Origin: Acinetobacter sichuanensis
Lineage (GTDB): Bacteria; Pseudomonadota; Gammaproteobacteria; Pseudomonadales; Moraxellaceae
Assembly: GCF_003024515.2 (NCBI RefSeq)
Contig: NZ_PYIX02000004.1
Span: 1-64,000, forward strand
Direction: 5' to 3'
Length of the DNA: 64,000 bases
Position 1 is the stretch's first letter; each line of letters begins with the position of its first letter. A model generated the notes under the pieces. The model had not been told where the DNA came from, ran no database searches, and worked only from the letters and a program-made list of their open reading frames with translations. This document shows, piece after piece, positions 56,972 through 64,000 of this stretch. Position numbers and translations under genes: made by a program.

Positions 56972-58657
56972 ATGTCCTGTCATTTCCAGACGCATATTTT
57001 TTCTTCACATGTATTGTCCATTCGAGATGACCTGAGTGGCATTGCTTTTCGTGAGTTTTGGCAGGATGTAGGACAGCAAAGCCTTGCCATTGCACAGTTA
57101 CAGGCTGAACAGTACGCCTTGTGGGAAAATGACAGCCATGAATTTCTGGTTTTATTTTTTGCAGCACTATTGGCAAATAAGCAAGTGCTGATTGCACCAC
57201 ATCGAGTGAAAGCATTGGAAGAGGAACTGGCACAGCAGGGCATTCATTTCTTGAGTCGTCAGTCTGAGTCGTTATTGGAAAATGGAACATTTGAGTTACA
57301 ACATCTTGATCTGAATGAGCAGTTTCTACAACAGGCACAGGTTTATTTTTATACCTCAGGCTCTACAGGACAACCTAAAAAAATTCCAAGAACATTGCGT
57401 CAACTGCTGAATGAAGTACAAGGTCTGGACCAAAGTTTTGATTTGTTGCAAGACAGCATTGCCATTGCAACGGTCAGCCATCAACATATTTATGGCTTAT
57501 TGTTTAAATTATTGTTGCCTTTGGCAAGTGGACGCAGTTTTTATATTCCACAGCTCGCCTTTCCCGAAGATGTGGTCGCAGTACAGCAAAAATTAAAGCA
57601 TTTGCAATGTAAAAATTATGTTATTTCAAGTCCTGCTTTATTAAAGCGTTGGACAAGGGATGTGGTATTGCAAGATTGTCAGTCTGTATATTCTTCGGGT
57701 GGAAAATTAGAGTCAGGCATACGTCCCCATCTGAATCGTCCTGTTGTTGAGGTTTTAGGCAGCTCTGAAACAGGTGGCATTGCCCATCGTCAGCAGGATG
57801 ATGCCTTGTGGACACCCTTTGCCAATGTCAACATTCGTATGGCTGAACATGAAGAACTGGCAGTGCAAACAAATCACGCATTTACCGAAGACTGGATTTT
57901 AACGGGCGACCGTGTCAGTGTGCGTGATGCGACGTGTTTAAAAACCCTATTTCAATTGTCAGGGCGTTTGGATCGTTTAATTAAACTGGAAGAAAAACGC
58001 CTAAGTCTGGATGCGATTGAACATAAAATTTTGACTTTGGATGAGATCGCAGAATGTCATGTCCTTGTCACCCAAAAGGATCATCGGCAAATTTTAGCTT
58101 GTGTGGCTGTGTTGACGGCATCTGCTCAGCACGTTCTTATGCAGCAAAATAAAGCCCAATTTGTGGCAAAGCTCAAACAACAGTTGACTGAACAATTGGA
58201 AACGATTGCCATTCCAAGGCAGTGGCGCTTTTTATCACAGTTGCCACGTAACAGCCAATCCAAACTGAATAAACAGATGATGCAATCTTTGTTTCAGCCT
58301 TTATTAACCCCCGTTGTACTGAGTCAGACCTATACTGAAGAATCTGCACAATATTTATTGGAATTTCCACCTGAGTTGGCGTGTTTTAAAGGGCATTTTC
58401 CAAACTTGCCGATTTATGCAGGCGTGGGTCAAATTGGTTTTATTCAGCATTTTGCCAAACAACTTTGGACAGCGTTGGATTGGTGTAATGGCTATGAACA
58501 ATTGAAGTTTCAGGACTTAATCAAGCCCTATGCTGTTGTGCAATTAAAACTGCAACGTCAGTTGCATAAAGTGCATTTTGAACTCTATACACAGGATAAA
58601 ACGCTGGCTTCAGGGCGATTATTATTTATGCTTCAACAGCAAACAGATACGGTCTAG
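56972..58657 (+). CDS. AMP-ligase fused to a hotdog dehydratase-like domain
   Basis: 561 residues from ATG 56972; an in-frame GTG four codons before is less likely. Residues about 1-450 are an adenylate-forming ligase: YTSGSTGQPKKI (P-loop), SSETGGIAHRQ, TGDRV, GRLDRLIKLEEKRLS and the C-terminal Lys in SQSKLNKQ. Residues about 455-561 hold a FabZ/ApeI-like hotdog domain with FKGHFPNLPIYAGVGQ. In two-protein APE systems these are separate (acyl-ACP ligase and dehydratase). The ligase would load a cinnamate- or coumarate-type acid onto the ACP. Confidence 0.85.
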   Translation: MSCHFQTHIFSSHVLSIRDDLSGIAFREFWQDVGQQSLAIAQLQAEQYALWENDSHEFLVLFFAALLANKQVLIAPHRVKALEEELAQQGIHFLSRQSESLLENGTFELQHLDLNEQFLQQAQVYFYTSGSTGQPKKIPRTLRQLLNEVQGLDQSFDLLQDSIAIATVSHQHIYGLLFKLLLPLASGRSFYIPQLAFPEDVVAVQQKLKHLQCKNYVISSPALLKRWTRDVVLQDCQSVYSSGGKLESGIRPHLNRPVVEVLGSSETGGIAHRQQDDALWTPFANVNIRMAEHEELAVQTNHAFTEDWILTGDRVSVRDATCLKTLFQLSGRLDRLIKLEEKRLSLDAIEHKILTLDEIAECHVLVTQKDHRQILACVAVLTASAQHVLMQQNKAQFVAKLKQQLTEQLETIAIPRQWRFLSQLPRNSQSKLNKQMMQSLFQPLLTPVVLSQTYTEESAQYLLEFPPELACFKGHFPNLPIYAGVGQIGFIQHFAKQLWTALDWCNGYEQLKFQDLIKPYAVVQLKLQRQLHKVHFELYTQDKTLASGRLLFMLQQQTDTV

Positions 58658-58666
58658 GGGATGGAT

Positions 58667-59416
58667 ATGGCGCAGTATGGATTTGTCATTCCTGTATATA
58701 ATCATCCGCATTATATTCAGGCATTGCTTGAGCATCTGAATGTTTTTGCTTCGCCCATCATTGTGGTCAATGATGGCAGTGATGAACAGTGTACGCAGTT
58801 GCTTCAAGATTTAAAACATCAGTTTGCACAGATGATTTTGCTTGAACATGAAGTAAATCAAGGCAAGGGACAGGCAGTGATCACAGGGCTGAATCATGCA
58901 TTTGAGCTGGGTTTAAGTCATGCCTTACAAATTGATTCAGATGGTCAGCATGATTGGCAGGATATCGCTAAGTTTTTACAGATCTCACAGCAGCACCCAA
59001 AAGCGATGGTGATCGGTCAGCCCATTTTTGATGAAACTGTACCGAAAAAGCGTTTATATGGACGTTATGCGACGCATATTTGGGTATGGATCAATAGCCT
59101 GTCTTTTGAAATTAAAGACAGTATGTGTGGCTTTCGGGTTTATCCATTGGCAGTCACCCATCGCATTTTAAATACTGCAAAATTTCAACCGCGCATGGGT
59201 TTTGACAGTGAAATTTTAGTCCGTTTAAAATGGGAAAATGTGTCTTTTATCAATGTTCCAACCCATGTGATTTATCCTGAACAGGGCATTTCACATTTTA
59301 ATGTCTGGCGTGACAATGTCGGTATGAGTACAGCCCATTCGAGACTGTTTGCAGGAATGTTGCTGCGATTACCTAAGCTGTTAAAACAGAAATATACAGG
59401 TTCAACGGATGTCTGA
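58667..59416 (+). CDS. Family 2 glycosyltransferase
   Basis: 249 residues from ATG 58667, with AGGGG six bases upstream; an ATG two codons earlier abuts the ribosome site. GT-A fold: VIPVYNHPHYI, VVNDGSDEQC and the metal DxD in QIDSDGQHD. Likely transfers a sugar to the polyene lipid or its carrier. It overlaps the LpxL-like gene by eight bases. Confidence 0.88.
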   Translation: MAQYGFVIPVYNHPHYIQALLEHLNVFASPIIVVNDGSDEQCTQLLQDLKHQFAQMILLEHEVNQGKGQAVITGLNHAFELGLSHALQIDSDGQHDWQDIAKFLQISQQHPKAMVIGQPIFDETVPKKRLYGRYATHIWVWINSLSFEIKDSMCGFRVYPLAVTHRILNTAKFQPRMGFDSEILVRLKWENVSFINVPTHVIYPEQGISHFNVWRDNVGMSTAHSRLFAGMLLRLPKLLKQKYTGSTDV

Positions 59417-60335
59417 GTCAACCCGTCCACAATGGAGTGAACTCAGAGAAAAAGGGGGAATGTTCCCCCTGATGCTGATGCTTTGGTTTTACCGTTTGGG
59501 TGGGCGTTTTTTATGCCGTATCGTCTTGTACTTTGTCATTATGTGGTATTGGTTATTTTCCAAAACTGCTAAACAAGCTTCTTTGCAATATCTCAGTAAG
59601 TTGCATCAATTTGCGGGCGAACAGTCACCTTTTCCCCATGCACCCACGCTTGCAAATAGTTATAGCCATCTCATGCAATTTGGGGAATGTCTGCTTGATA
59701 AAATTGAAGGATGGCTTGGGCATATTCCTGAACAAAAGTTGAACTTGCATGGACATGAACACTTTCGGGCACATTATCAAAAAGGTGCAATTATCATGGT
59801 ATCGCACTTTGGTAATATCGAATTGTTACGTGCCATTAAGTCGGAACATGCCCAAAAAATTAATGTCTTGGTCTATCAGAAGCATGCCACCAAATTTAAT
59901 GATTTTTTAAAAAAAATGAACGACAAGGCAGATGTTCATTTGATTTCTGTCGATGAACTGGGCATTGAAACAGCGATGTTGTTGCAAGATAAACTCGATC
60001 AGGGTGAGTGGGTGATTTTAGCCGCAGACCGAGTGCCTGTGCAGTCAGAACGAATACAGCAAGTTTGCTTTTTGGGAGAAGATGCGCCATGGCCACAAGG
60101 TGCATGGATTTTGGCAAGTTTACTGAAAGTCCCTTTATTGGCGGTGTTTTGTTACCGACAACACGATCATTTTGATGTGCACATTCATTTGCTGGCAGAA
60201 AAGTTACATCTGCCACGTGCTGATCGTTTGGCTGCCATGCAGGTCGTGACCCGAAAATATGTCGCCATTTTGGAGCAACATTGTCTGCGTGCCCCTTATC
60301 AATGGTTTAATTTTTATCAATTTTGGAACAAATAA
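59409..60335 (+). CDS. LpxL/HtrB-like acyltransferase
   Basis: 308 residues. An N-terminal membrane helix (LCRIVLYFVIMWYWLFS) precedes the acyltransferase core with HFGNIEL (an HX4E site) and the later AADRVPV and PQGAWILASLLKVPL regions. Lipid A late acyltransferases use the same fold. Here it likely acylates the polyene lipid headgroup. Coupled with the glycosyltransferase. Confidence 0.88.
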   Translation: MSESTRPQWSELREKGGMFPLMLMLWFYRLGGRFLCRIVLYFVIMWYWLFSKTAKQASLQYLSKLHQFAGEQSPFPHAPTLANSYSHLMQFGECLLDKIEGWLGHIPEQKLNLHGHEHFRAHYQKGAIIMVSHFGNIELLRAIKSEHAQKINVLVYQKHATKFNDFLKKMNDKADVHLISVDELGIETAMLLQDKLDQGEWVILAADRVPVQSERIQQVCFLGEDAPWPQGAWILASLLKVPLLAVFCYRQHDHFDVHIHLLAEKLHLPRADRLAAMQVVTRKYVAILEQHCLRAPYQWFNFYQFWNK

Positions 60336-60350
60336 TTGGAAAATAATAAG

Positions 60351-61901
60351 ATGCAAGTTTTAGTGATTGGGGAGCAGGCATTAACAATCGAACAGATTGT
60401 GGCTGTGGCGCAGTATCGTTGCCATGTGGCATTGCCTGCAACGGCAGAATGGCGTCAGTTGATTCAACATGGTGCTGATTTTCTGGATCAGTTGCTTGAA
60501 GATGAAGGCGTGATTTATGGCGTGACCACAGGTTATGGCGACTCGTGTCTGGTAGAAATTCCAACGCATCAGGTACACGAATTACCCCTGCATTTGTCAC
60601 GCTTTCATGGCTGTGGTTTGGGGCAAAATCTTGATTTAATCACTGCACGTGCTGTGGTGGTAACACGTTTGTGTTCTTTGGCACGTGGTTATTCAGGTGT
60701 GTCTTTGGCATTGTTGGAACGTCTGGTTTGGATGCTCAATGAAAATATTATTCCTGTGATTCCATCTGAAGGTTCTGTCGGGGCAAGTGGTGATTTAACC
60801 CCTTTGTCTTATATTGCAGGTGCTTTGGTTGGTGAGCGTGATGTGTATTTGCAGTCACAGCAAAAAATCGTTCCCATTGCAGAAGTCTATGCTGAACAGA
60901 AAATTGAGGCTTTGGTACTGCGTCCAAAAGAAGGTTTGGCACTGATGAATGGCACTGCGGTCATGACTGCCATCGCATGCCTGAACTATAAAAAAGCGGA
61001 ACAGATTTCACTCAGCAGTACCTTGGTCACAGCCATGAATGTCTTGGCTTTAGAGGGCAATCCGAGCCATTTTGATGAAGTTTTATTTGCACAAAAACCG
61101 CATCAGGGGCAACAACAGATTGCAGCGCAATTACGCCATTGGTTAAACAGCGAAGTACAGACAGCGCACCAAAGCCCACGTTTACAAGACCGTTATTCAC
61201 TACGCTGTGCACCGCACGTGATTGGGGTATTTGAAGACTCTAAAGTATGGCTGCGTCAGTTTATTGAAAATGAATTAAATTCAAGCAATGACAATCCTTT
61301 GATTGATCCTATCAATTTACGGGTATTACATGGTGGGCATTTTTATGGTGGACACATTGCCCAAGCCATGGACAGTTTAAAAATCATGATCGCTAATATT
61401 GCCGATTTAATGGATCGACAGCTTGCACAATTGGTCGATCACAAAATGAACCATGGTTTGCCGCGTAATTTAACAGGTTCAAGCCTTGAACGTTTGCCAC
61501 TCAATCATGGCTTTAAAGCTGTGCAAATTGGGGTATCTGCATGGACTGCGGAAGCCTTAAAACAAACCGTTGCTGCTTCAATTTTTTCACGTTCGACCGA
61601 ATGTCACAATCAAGACAAAGTCAGTATGGGCACCATTGCTGCACGTGATGCAAGCCGAGTGATCCTATTGACCGAGCAAGTGATGGCAGCACTCAGTTGT
61701 GCCGCAGTACAAGCAATTCAACTCAAAGGGTTGAATACACAATTGGGGCAGGTGTTAACGCAGTTCCAACAGTGGGTGCTTGAAAGCTTCACCTTTGTAG
61801 AGGAAGATCGCCCTTTACAACAGGATTTACAGCATTTGGTTGACCGTTTTGAACAGTTTGATTTACTCAATGATCACGATCAACAGTTGAAACGGAGCTG
61901 A
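60351..61901 (+). CDS. Aromatic amino-acid ammonia lyase (HAL/PAL/TAL family)
   Basis: 516 residues from ATG 60351, with GGAA upstream. The MIO cofactor triad A145-S146-G147 lies in GASGDLTPLSYIAG, and the catalytic Tyr in GVTTGYGD (Y62). The selectivity doublet next to the SRFHGCG motif is FH, which differs from the SH of histidine lyases, the FL of phenylalanine lyases and the HL of tyrosine lyases. It would deaminate an aromatic amino acid to the polyene starter acid. Which amino acid is open. Confidence 0.9.
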   Translation: MQVLVIGEQALTIEQIVAVAQYRCHVALPATAEWRQLIQHGADFLDQLLEDEGVIYGVTTGYGDSCLVEIPTHQVHELPLHLSRFHGCGLGQNLDLITARAVVVTRLCSLARGYSGVSLALLERLVWMLNENIIPVIPSEGSVGASGDLTPLSYIAGALVGERDVYLQSQQKIVPIAEVYAEQKIEALVLRPKEGLALMNGTAVMTAIACLNYKKAEQISLSSTLVTAMNVLALEGNPSHFDEVLFAQKPHQGQQQIAAQLRHWLNSEVQTAHQSPRLQDRYSLRCAPHVIGVFEDSKVWLRQFIENELNSSNDNPLIDPINLRVLHGGHFYGGHIAQAMDSLKIMIANIADLMDRQLAQLVDHKMNHGLPRNLTGSSLERLPLNHGFKAVQIGVSAWTAEALKQTVAASIFSRSTECHNQDKVSMGTIAARDASRVILLTEQVMAALSCAAVQAIQLKGLNTQLGQVLTQFQQWVLESFTFVEEDRPLQQDLQHLVDRFEQFDLLNDHDQQLKRS

Positions 61902-61904
61902 GTT

Positions 61905-62324
61905 ATGCATGCTGATGTAATCATTGAAATTCCATTTCATGATGTTGATACCATGAACATTGTGTGGCATGGGCACTACATTAAATATTTTGAAATCGCA
62001 CGTTGTAAATTACTCGATGCATTTGAATATAACTATGTGCAAATGAAACAATCAGGTTATGCATGGCCGGTCATTGAAAGCTATGTACGTTATGTGCAAG
62101 GCATCGAGTTTCAACAAAAAATACGTGTGCGTGCCATTTTAAAAGAATGGGAAAATCGTTTGAAAATTGAATATCAGATTTTTGATGCAGACTCAGGCAA
62201 GCGTTTGACCAAAGGCTTTACCTCACAGGTTGCCGTTCATATTGAAACGCGTGAAATGTGTTTTCAATCGCCACCTGTCCTGTTTGAACGTTTAAATGCA
62301 TGGTCGGCTTTTCAGCCTGCTTAG
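61905..62324 (+). CDS. 4HBT-family acyl-CoA/ACP thioesterase
   Basis: 139 residues, 4-hydroxybenzoyl-CoA thioesterase fold: FHDVDTMNIVWHGHYIKYFEIAR (VD..NIV.H..Y..YFE.AR) with the catalytic Asp near residue 14. The thioesterase would release the finished chain or correct mis-loaded ACP. Three bases from the lyase stop and followed by the LolA-like gene. Confidence 0.87.
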   Translation: MHADVIIEIPFHDVDTMNIVWHGHYIKYFEIARCKLLDAFEYNYVQMKQSGYAWPVIESYVRYVQGIEFQQKIRVRAILKEWENRLKIEYQIFDADSGKRLTKGFTSQVAVHIETREMCFQSPPVLFERLNAWSAFQPA

Positions 62325-62346
62325 TGTGAATTTAGAGGAAATTGTC

Positions 62347-63042
62347 ATGCAAAATATGAAAGTCGCATCGCAAGCATTGGCGCTACAGCAGACGAAATTT
62401 ACATCTGCGCTGCTATTGAAGTTGTTGTGGATGTGCTTGTGTGCGATGGTGTTGAGTATGGCATTTTCCACGACAAGTTTTGCGCAAAATACTCAGGTCA
62501 CACAGATCTTTAAACAATTGTCAGCCACACCAACAGTGCGTGCGAATTTTCAACAGCAAAAGAAATTGGTATCTTTGAATAAAACCTTTGTGTCCAATGG
62601 TGAGGTTCTATTTTCCAAACAAAATGGTGTGTTGTGGCAAATTCAACGTCCTGTACAAGCCAACTTGATTGTGACCCCAAAAAAACTGGTACAAAAAACT
62701 CAGCGAACCTATAGTCAGATTGAAATTGATAAATCACCCTATGGTTCTGTAGCCACCATGTTTTTACAGTTGATGTCAGGCAATGAAACAGCGCTCAGTA
62801 AAAACTTTAATATTGTGTCTGCAAACTATTCGGCAACGCAGTGGAATATCAGCCTGACACCAAAAAGTGGCTTGTTTAAAAAGCTGTTTGATCGTGTCGA
62901 TGCACAGGGTCAACGCTATGTCGATCGCATTGTGATTACCGAAAAGGGCAATAACATGACGACTATTCAGTTCAGCCAACACACCACTCAACCCGTCCAA
63001 TTAACGGCGACTGAAGATGCACTTTTCAAACTGGCAAAATAA
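62347..63042 (+). CDS. LolA-like periplasmic carrier
   Basis: 231 residues from ATG 62347, with AGAGG ten bases upstream. A signal peptide ending near TTSFA precedes a LolA-type domain (TPTVRANFQQQKKLVSLNKTF, VLFSKQNGVLWQI). Chromosomal LolA carries lipoproteins; APE-linked paralogues probably carry the lipid product across the periplasm. Its last 26 bases overlap the MMPL gene start. Confidence 0.85.
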   Translation: MQNMKVASQALALQQTKFTSALLLKLLWMCLCAMVLSMAFSTTSFAQNTQVTQIFKQLSATPTVRANFQQQKKLVSLNKTFVSNGEVLFSKQNGVLWQIQRPVQANLIVTPKKLVQKTQRTYSQIEIDKSPYGSVATMFLQLMSGNETALSKNFNIVSANYSATQWNISLTPKSGLFKKLFDRVDAQGQRYVDRIVITEKGNNMTTIQFSQHTTQPVQLTATEDALFKLAK

Positions 63043-64000
63043 ACTGACCGCACTGTGGTTAACCGTTTTACTGATGGTGGCAGCAAGTCTTGTCACGGCA
63101 TGGCTGAAACAGGATATTCATGTTCAGACCAATATTTTTGCGCTGCTACCCAAAGAACATCAGGATCCACGACTGGAAAAGACGCAGGACTATGTCAGTC
63201 AGCAACTGAACAATCAAGTCTTTTTGGTGGTGGATGCAGACAGCAATCAGCGTTTGGCACAAGCCACTCAATTGCTTCGGCAGCACATGGCTGCATCGAC
63301 CTTGTGGCAACCGTTAAAACCGCAGTTGGATACAGAAAAATTTGCTCAGGTGCTCTATCAGCATCATGCTGGGCTATTGAGTCTGGATGATATTCAATTA
63401 CTGAAAAATCAGGATTATACGGGATTGACAGAGCAGTCTCTGTTACAGGTGATGAGTCCGGGCATGCCCTTAAGTGCTGAATTATTCCAAAAAGATCCCT
63501 TATTGTTATTTCCACGTTTTGCTGTCGGTTTATCCAGTCAAAATAATCATCAAAATATTGAAATGGAACAGGGCTTTGCCACCATTCATGATGAAAAAGG
63601 CAGTTCACGATTTTTTAGCCTGAATTTGACAGAAAGTCCTTATAACATTGACTATCAACAGCGTACAGCCGAATGGATGCAACAGCTGGATGCTGACCTG
63701 AAAAAAATAGGTGTGCAAAGCCATTGGACAGGTACCTTATTATTCACCGCTTTTGGAACTCAGTCTGCGGAAAAGGAAATCTCAACCATTGGGCTTGGCT
63801 CAAGTCTAGGCGTTTTGTTATTGGTGTGGTTTGGTTTTCGCTCATTGCGTCCTATGCTGACCGAATTTATTGCTGTCAGTAGTGGGAGTTTGGTGGCATT
63901 TGCAGTTACACATTGGTTATTTGGTGAAATCCATCTGATGACCTTGGTATTTGGTGCCAGTCTGGTCGGTGTATGTGTCGATTTTTCGTTTTATTTTATG
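63017..64000 (+). CDS. MMPL/RND-type exporter, 3' end missing
   Basis: The frame beginning ATG 63017 stays open to the last base (328 codons) and is cut by the window. The first membrane helix (ALWLTVLLMVAASLVTAWL) is followed by a large periplasmic domain and the next helix group, with VGVCVDFSFYFM near the window end, which corresponds to the G-V-x-V-D-Y/F stretch in MMPL transporters. It would move the polyene lipid out of the inner membrane. A starting ATG inside the LolA-like gene makes them coupled. Confidence 0.9.
   Translation, partial: MHFSNWQNKLTALWLTVLLMVAASLVTAWLKQDIHVQTNIFALLPKEHQDPRLEKTQDYVSQQLNNQVFLVVDADSNQRLAQATQLLRQHMAASTLWQPLKPQLDTEKFAQVLYQHHAGLLSLDDIQLLKNQDYTGLTEQSLLQVMSPGMPLSAELFQKDPLLLFPRFAVGLSSQNNHQNIEMEQGFATIHDEKGSSRFFSLNLTESPYNIDYQQRTAEWMQQLDADLKKIGVQSHWTGTLLFTAFGTQSAEKEISTIGLGSSLGVLLLVWFGFRSLRPMLTEFIAVSSGSLVAFAVTHWLFGEIHLMTLVFGASLVGVCVDFSFYFM

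Noticed and set aside
63055..63390. 111-residue open frame near the end of the window
   Set aside because: It is out of frame with the MMPL gene starting at 63017, which has the correct domain sequence and stays open to the end.

Overview
The window is a contiguous piece of a low-GC gammaproteobacterial chromosome, most likely Acinetobacter or a close Moraxellaceae relative. This rests on protein families (MnmC, YajQ, IlvI/IlvH/IlvC, LptE, PilF, a MacAB set with its own outer-membrane lipoprotein), on conserved gene order (rhodanese-grxC-secB; ndk...rlmN-pilF-rodZ-ispG-hisS-yfgM-bamB-der; leuS-lptE-holA), and on AT-rich intergenic DNA. The species cannot be fixed from sequence reading alone. 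No rRNA, tRNA, insertion sequence, prophage or CRISPR array was seen.

Layout. 1-8.7 kb: small unrelated transcription units. These are a flavoprotein disulfide reductase, an Ig-like repeat lipoprotein, a 34-residue lipoprotein found by reading the intergenic DNA, a DUF442-type phosphatase, an alpha/beta hydrolase-trxC-thioesterase operon, an orphan SUKH (SMI1/KNR4) protein, an NTF2-like lipoprotein, a DUF4442 hotdog protein, yajQ and a rhodanese. 8.7-24 kb: housekeeping genes, namely mnmC, a YciI/YciB septation cluster opposite a PHP-family exonuclease gene, a bestrophin, radC, coaBC, a cytochrome b562 homologue, an alkylation-repair pair (AraC-HTH/methyltransferase fusion plus alkB), secB-grxC-rhodanese, rsgA, orn, a Bax-inhibitor-like protein and fabI. 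24-34 kb (minus strand): macA-macB-outer-membrane factor, and leuS-lptE-holA. 34-37 kb: an unknown 185-residue protein, a 638-bp AT-rich region with a perfect CRP-type palindrome, and a long MHS-family transporter with a 170-residue soluble insert. 37-41 kb: branched-chain amino acid genes ilvI-ilvH-ilvC. 41-54 kb: a VCBS-like periplasmic protein, a glycosyltransferase-PAP2 pair, iscX, ndk, and the conserved rlmN-to-der block.

54.4-64 kb holds the most distinctive region. It is a tightly packed, co-directional gene cluster of the aryl-polyene (APE) type: a ketosynthase-like chain-length factor, a lysophospholipid-type acyltransferase, two acyl carrier proteins, a membrane protein, an AMP-ligase fused to a hotdog dehydratase-like domain, a family-2 glycosyltransferase, an LpxL-like acyltransferase, an aromatic amino-acid ammonia lyase, a thioesterase, a LolA-like carrier and the start of an MMPL/RND exporter cut by the window end. 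The expected logic is that the lyase makes a cinnamate/coumarate-type starter, the ligase loads it on an ACP, ketosynthases (mostly beyond the window) extend it, acyltransferases attach it to a lipid, and LolA/MMPL export it. Base composition changes inside the cluster: the part after about 56.4 kb looks more GC-rich than the first genes and the upstream chromosome.

A dispersed palindromic repeat family has one long copy (30.6 kb), one degenerate copy (13.1 kb) and one single-hairpin copy (39.86 kb). Other points worth checking are a perfect 12-bp inverted repeat at 3.44-3.49 kb, two inverted repeats in front of the NTF2-like gene, a GEAS variant of the thiamine-diphosphate motif in IlvI, and an unusual FH selectivity doublet in the ammonia lyase.
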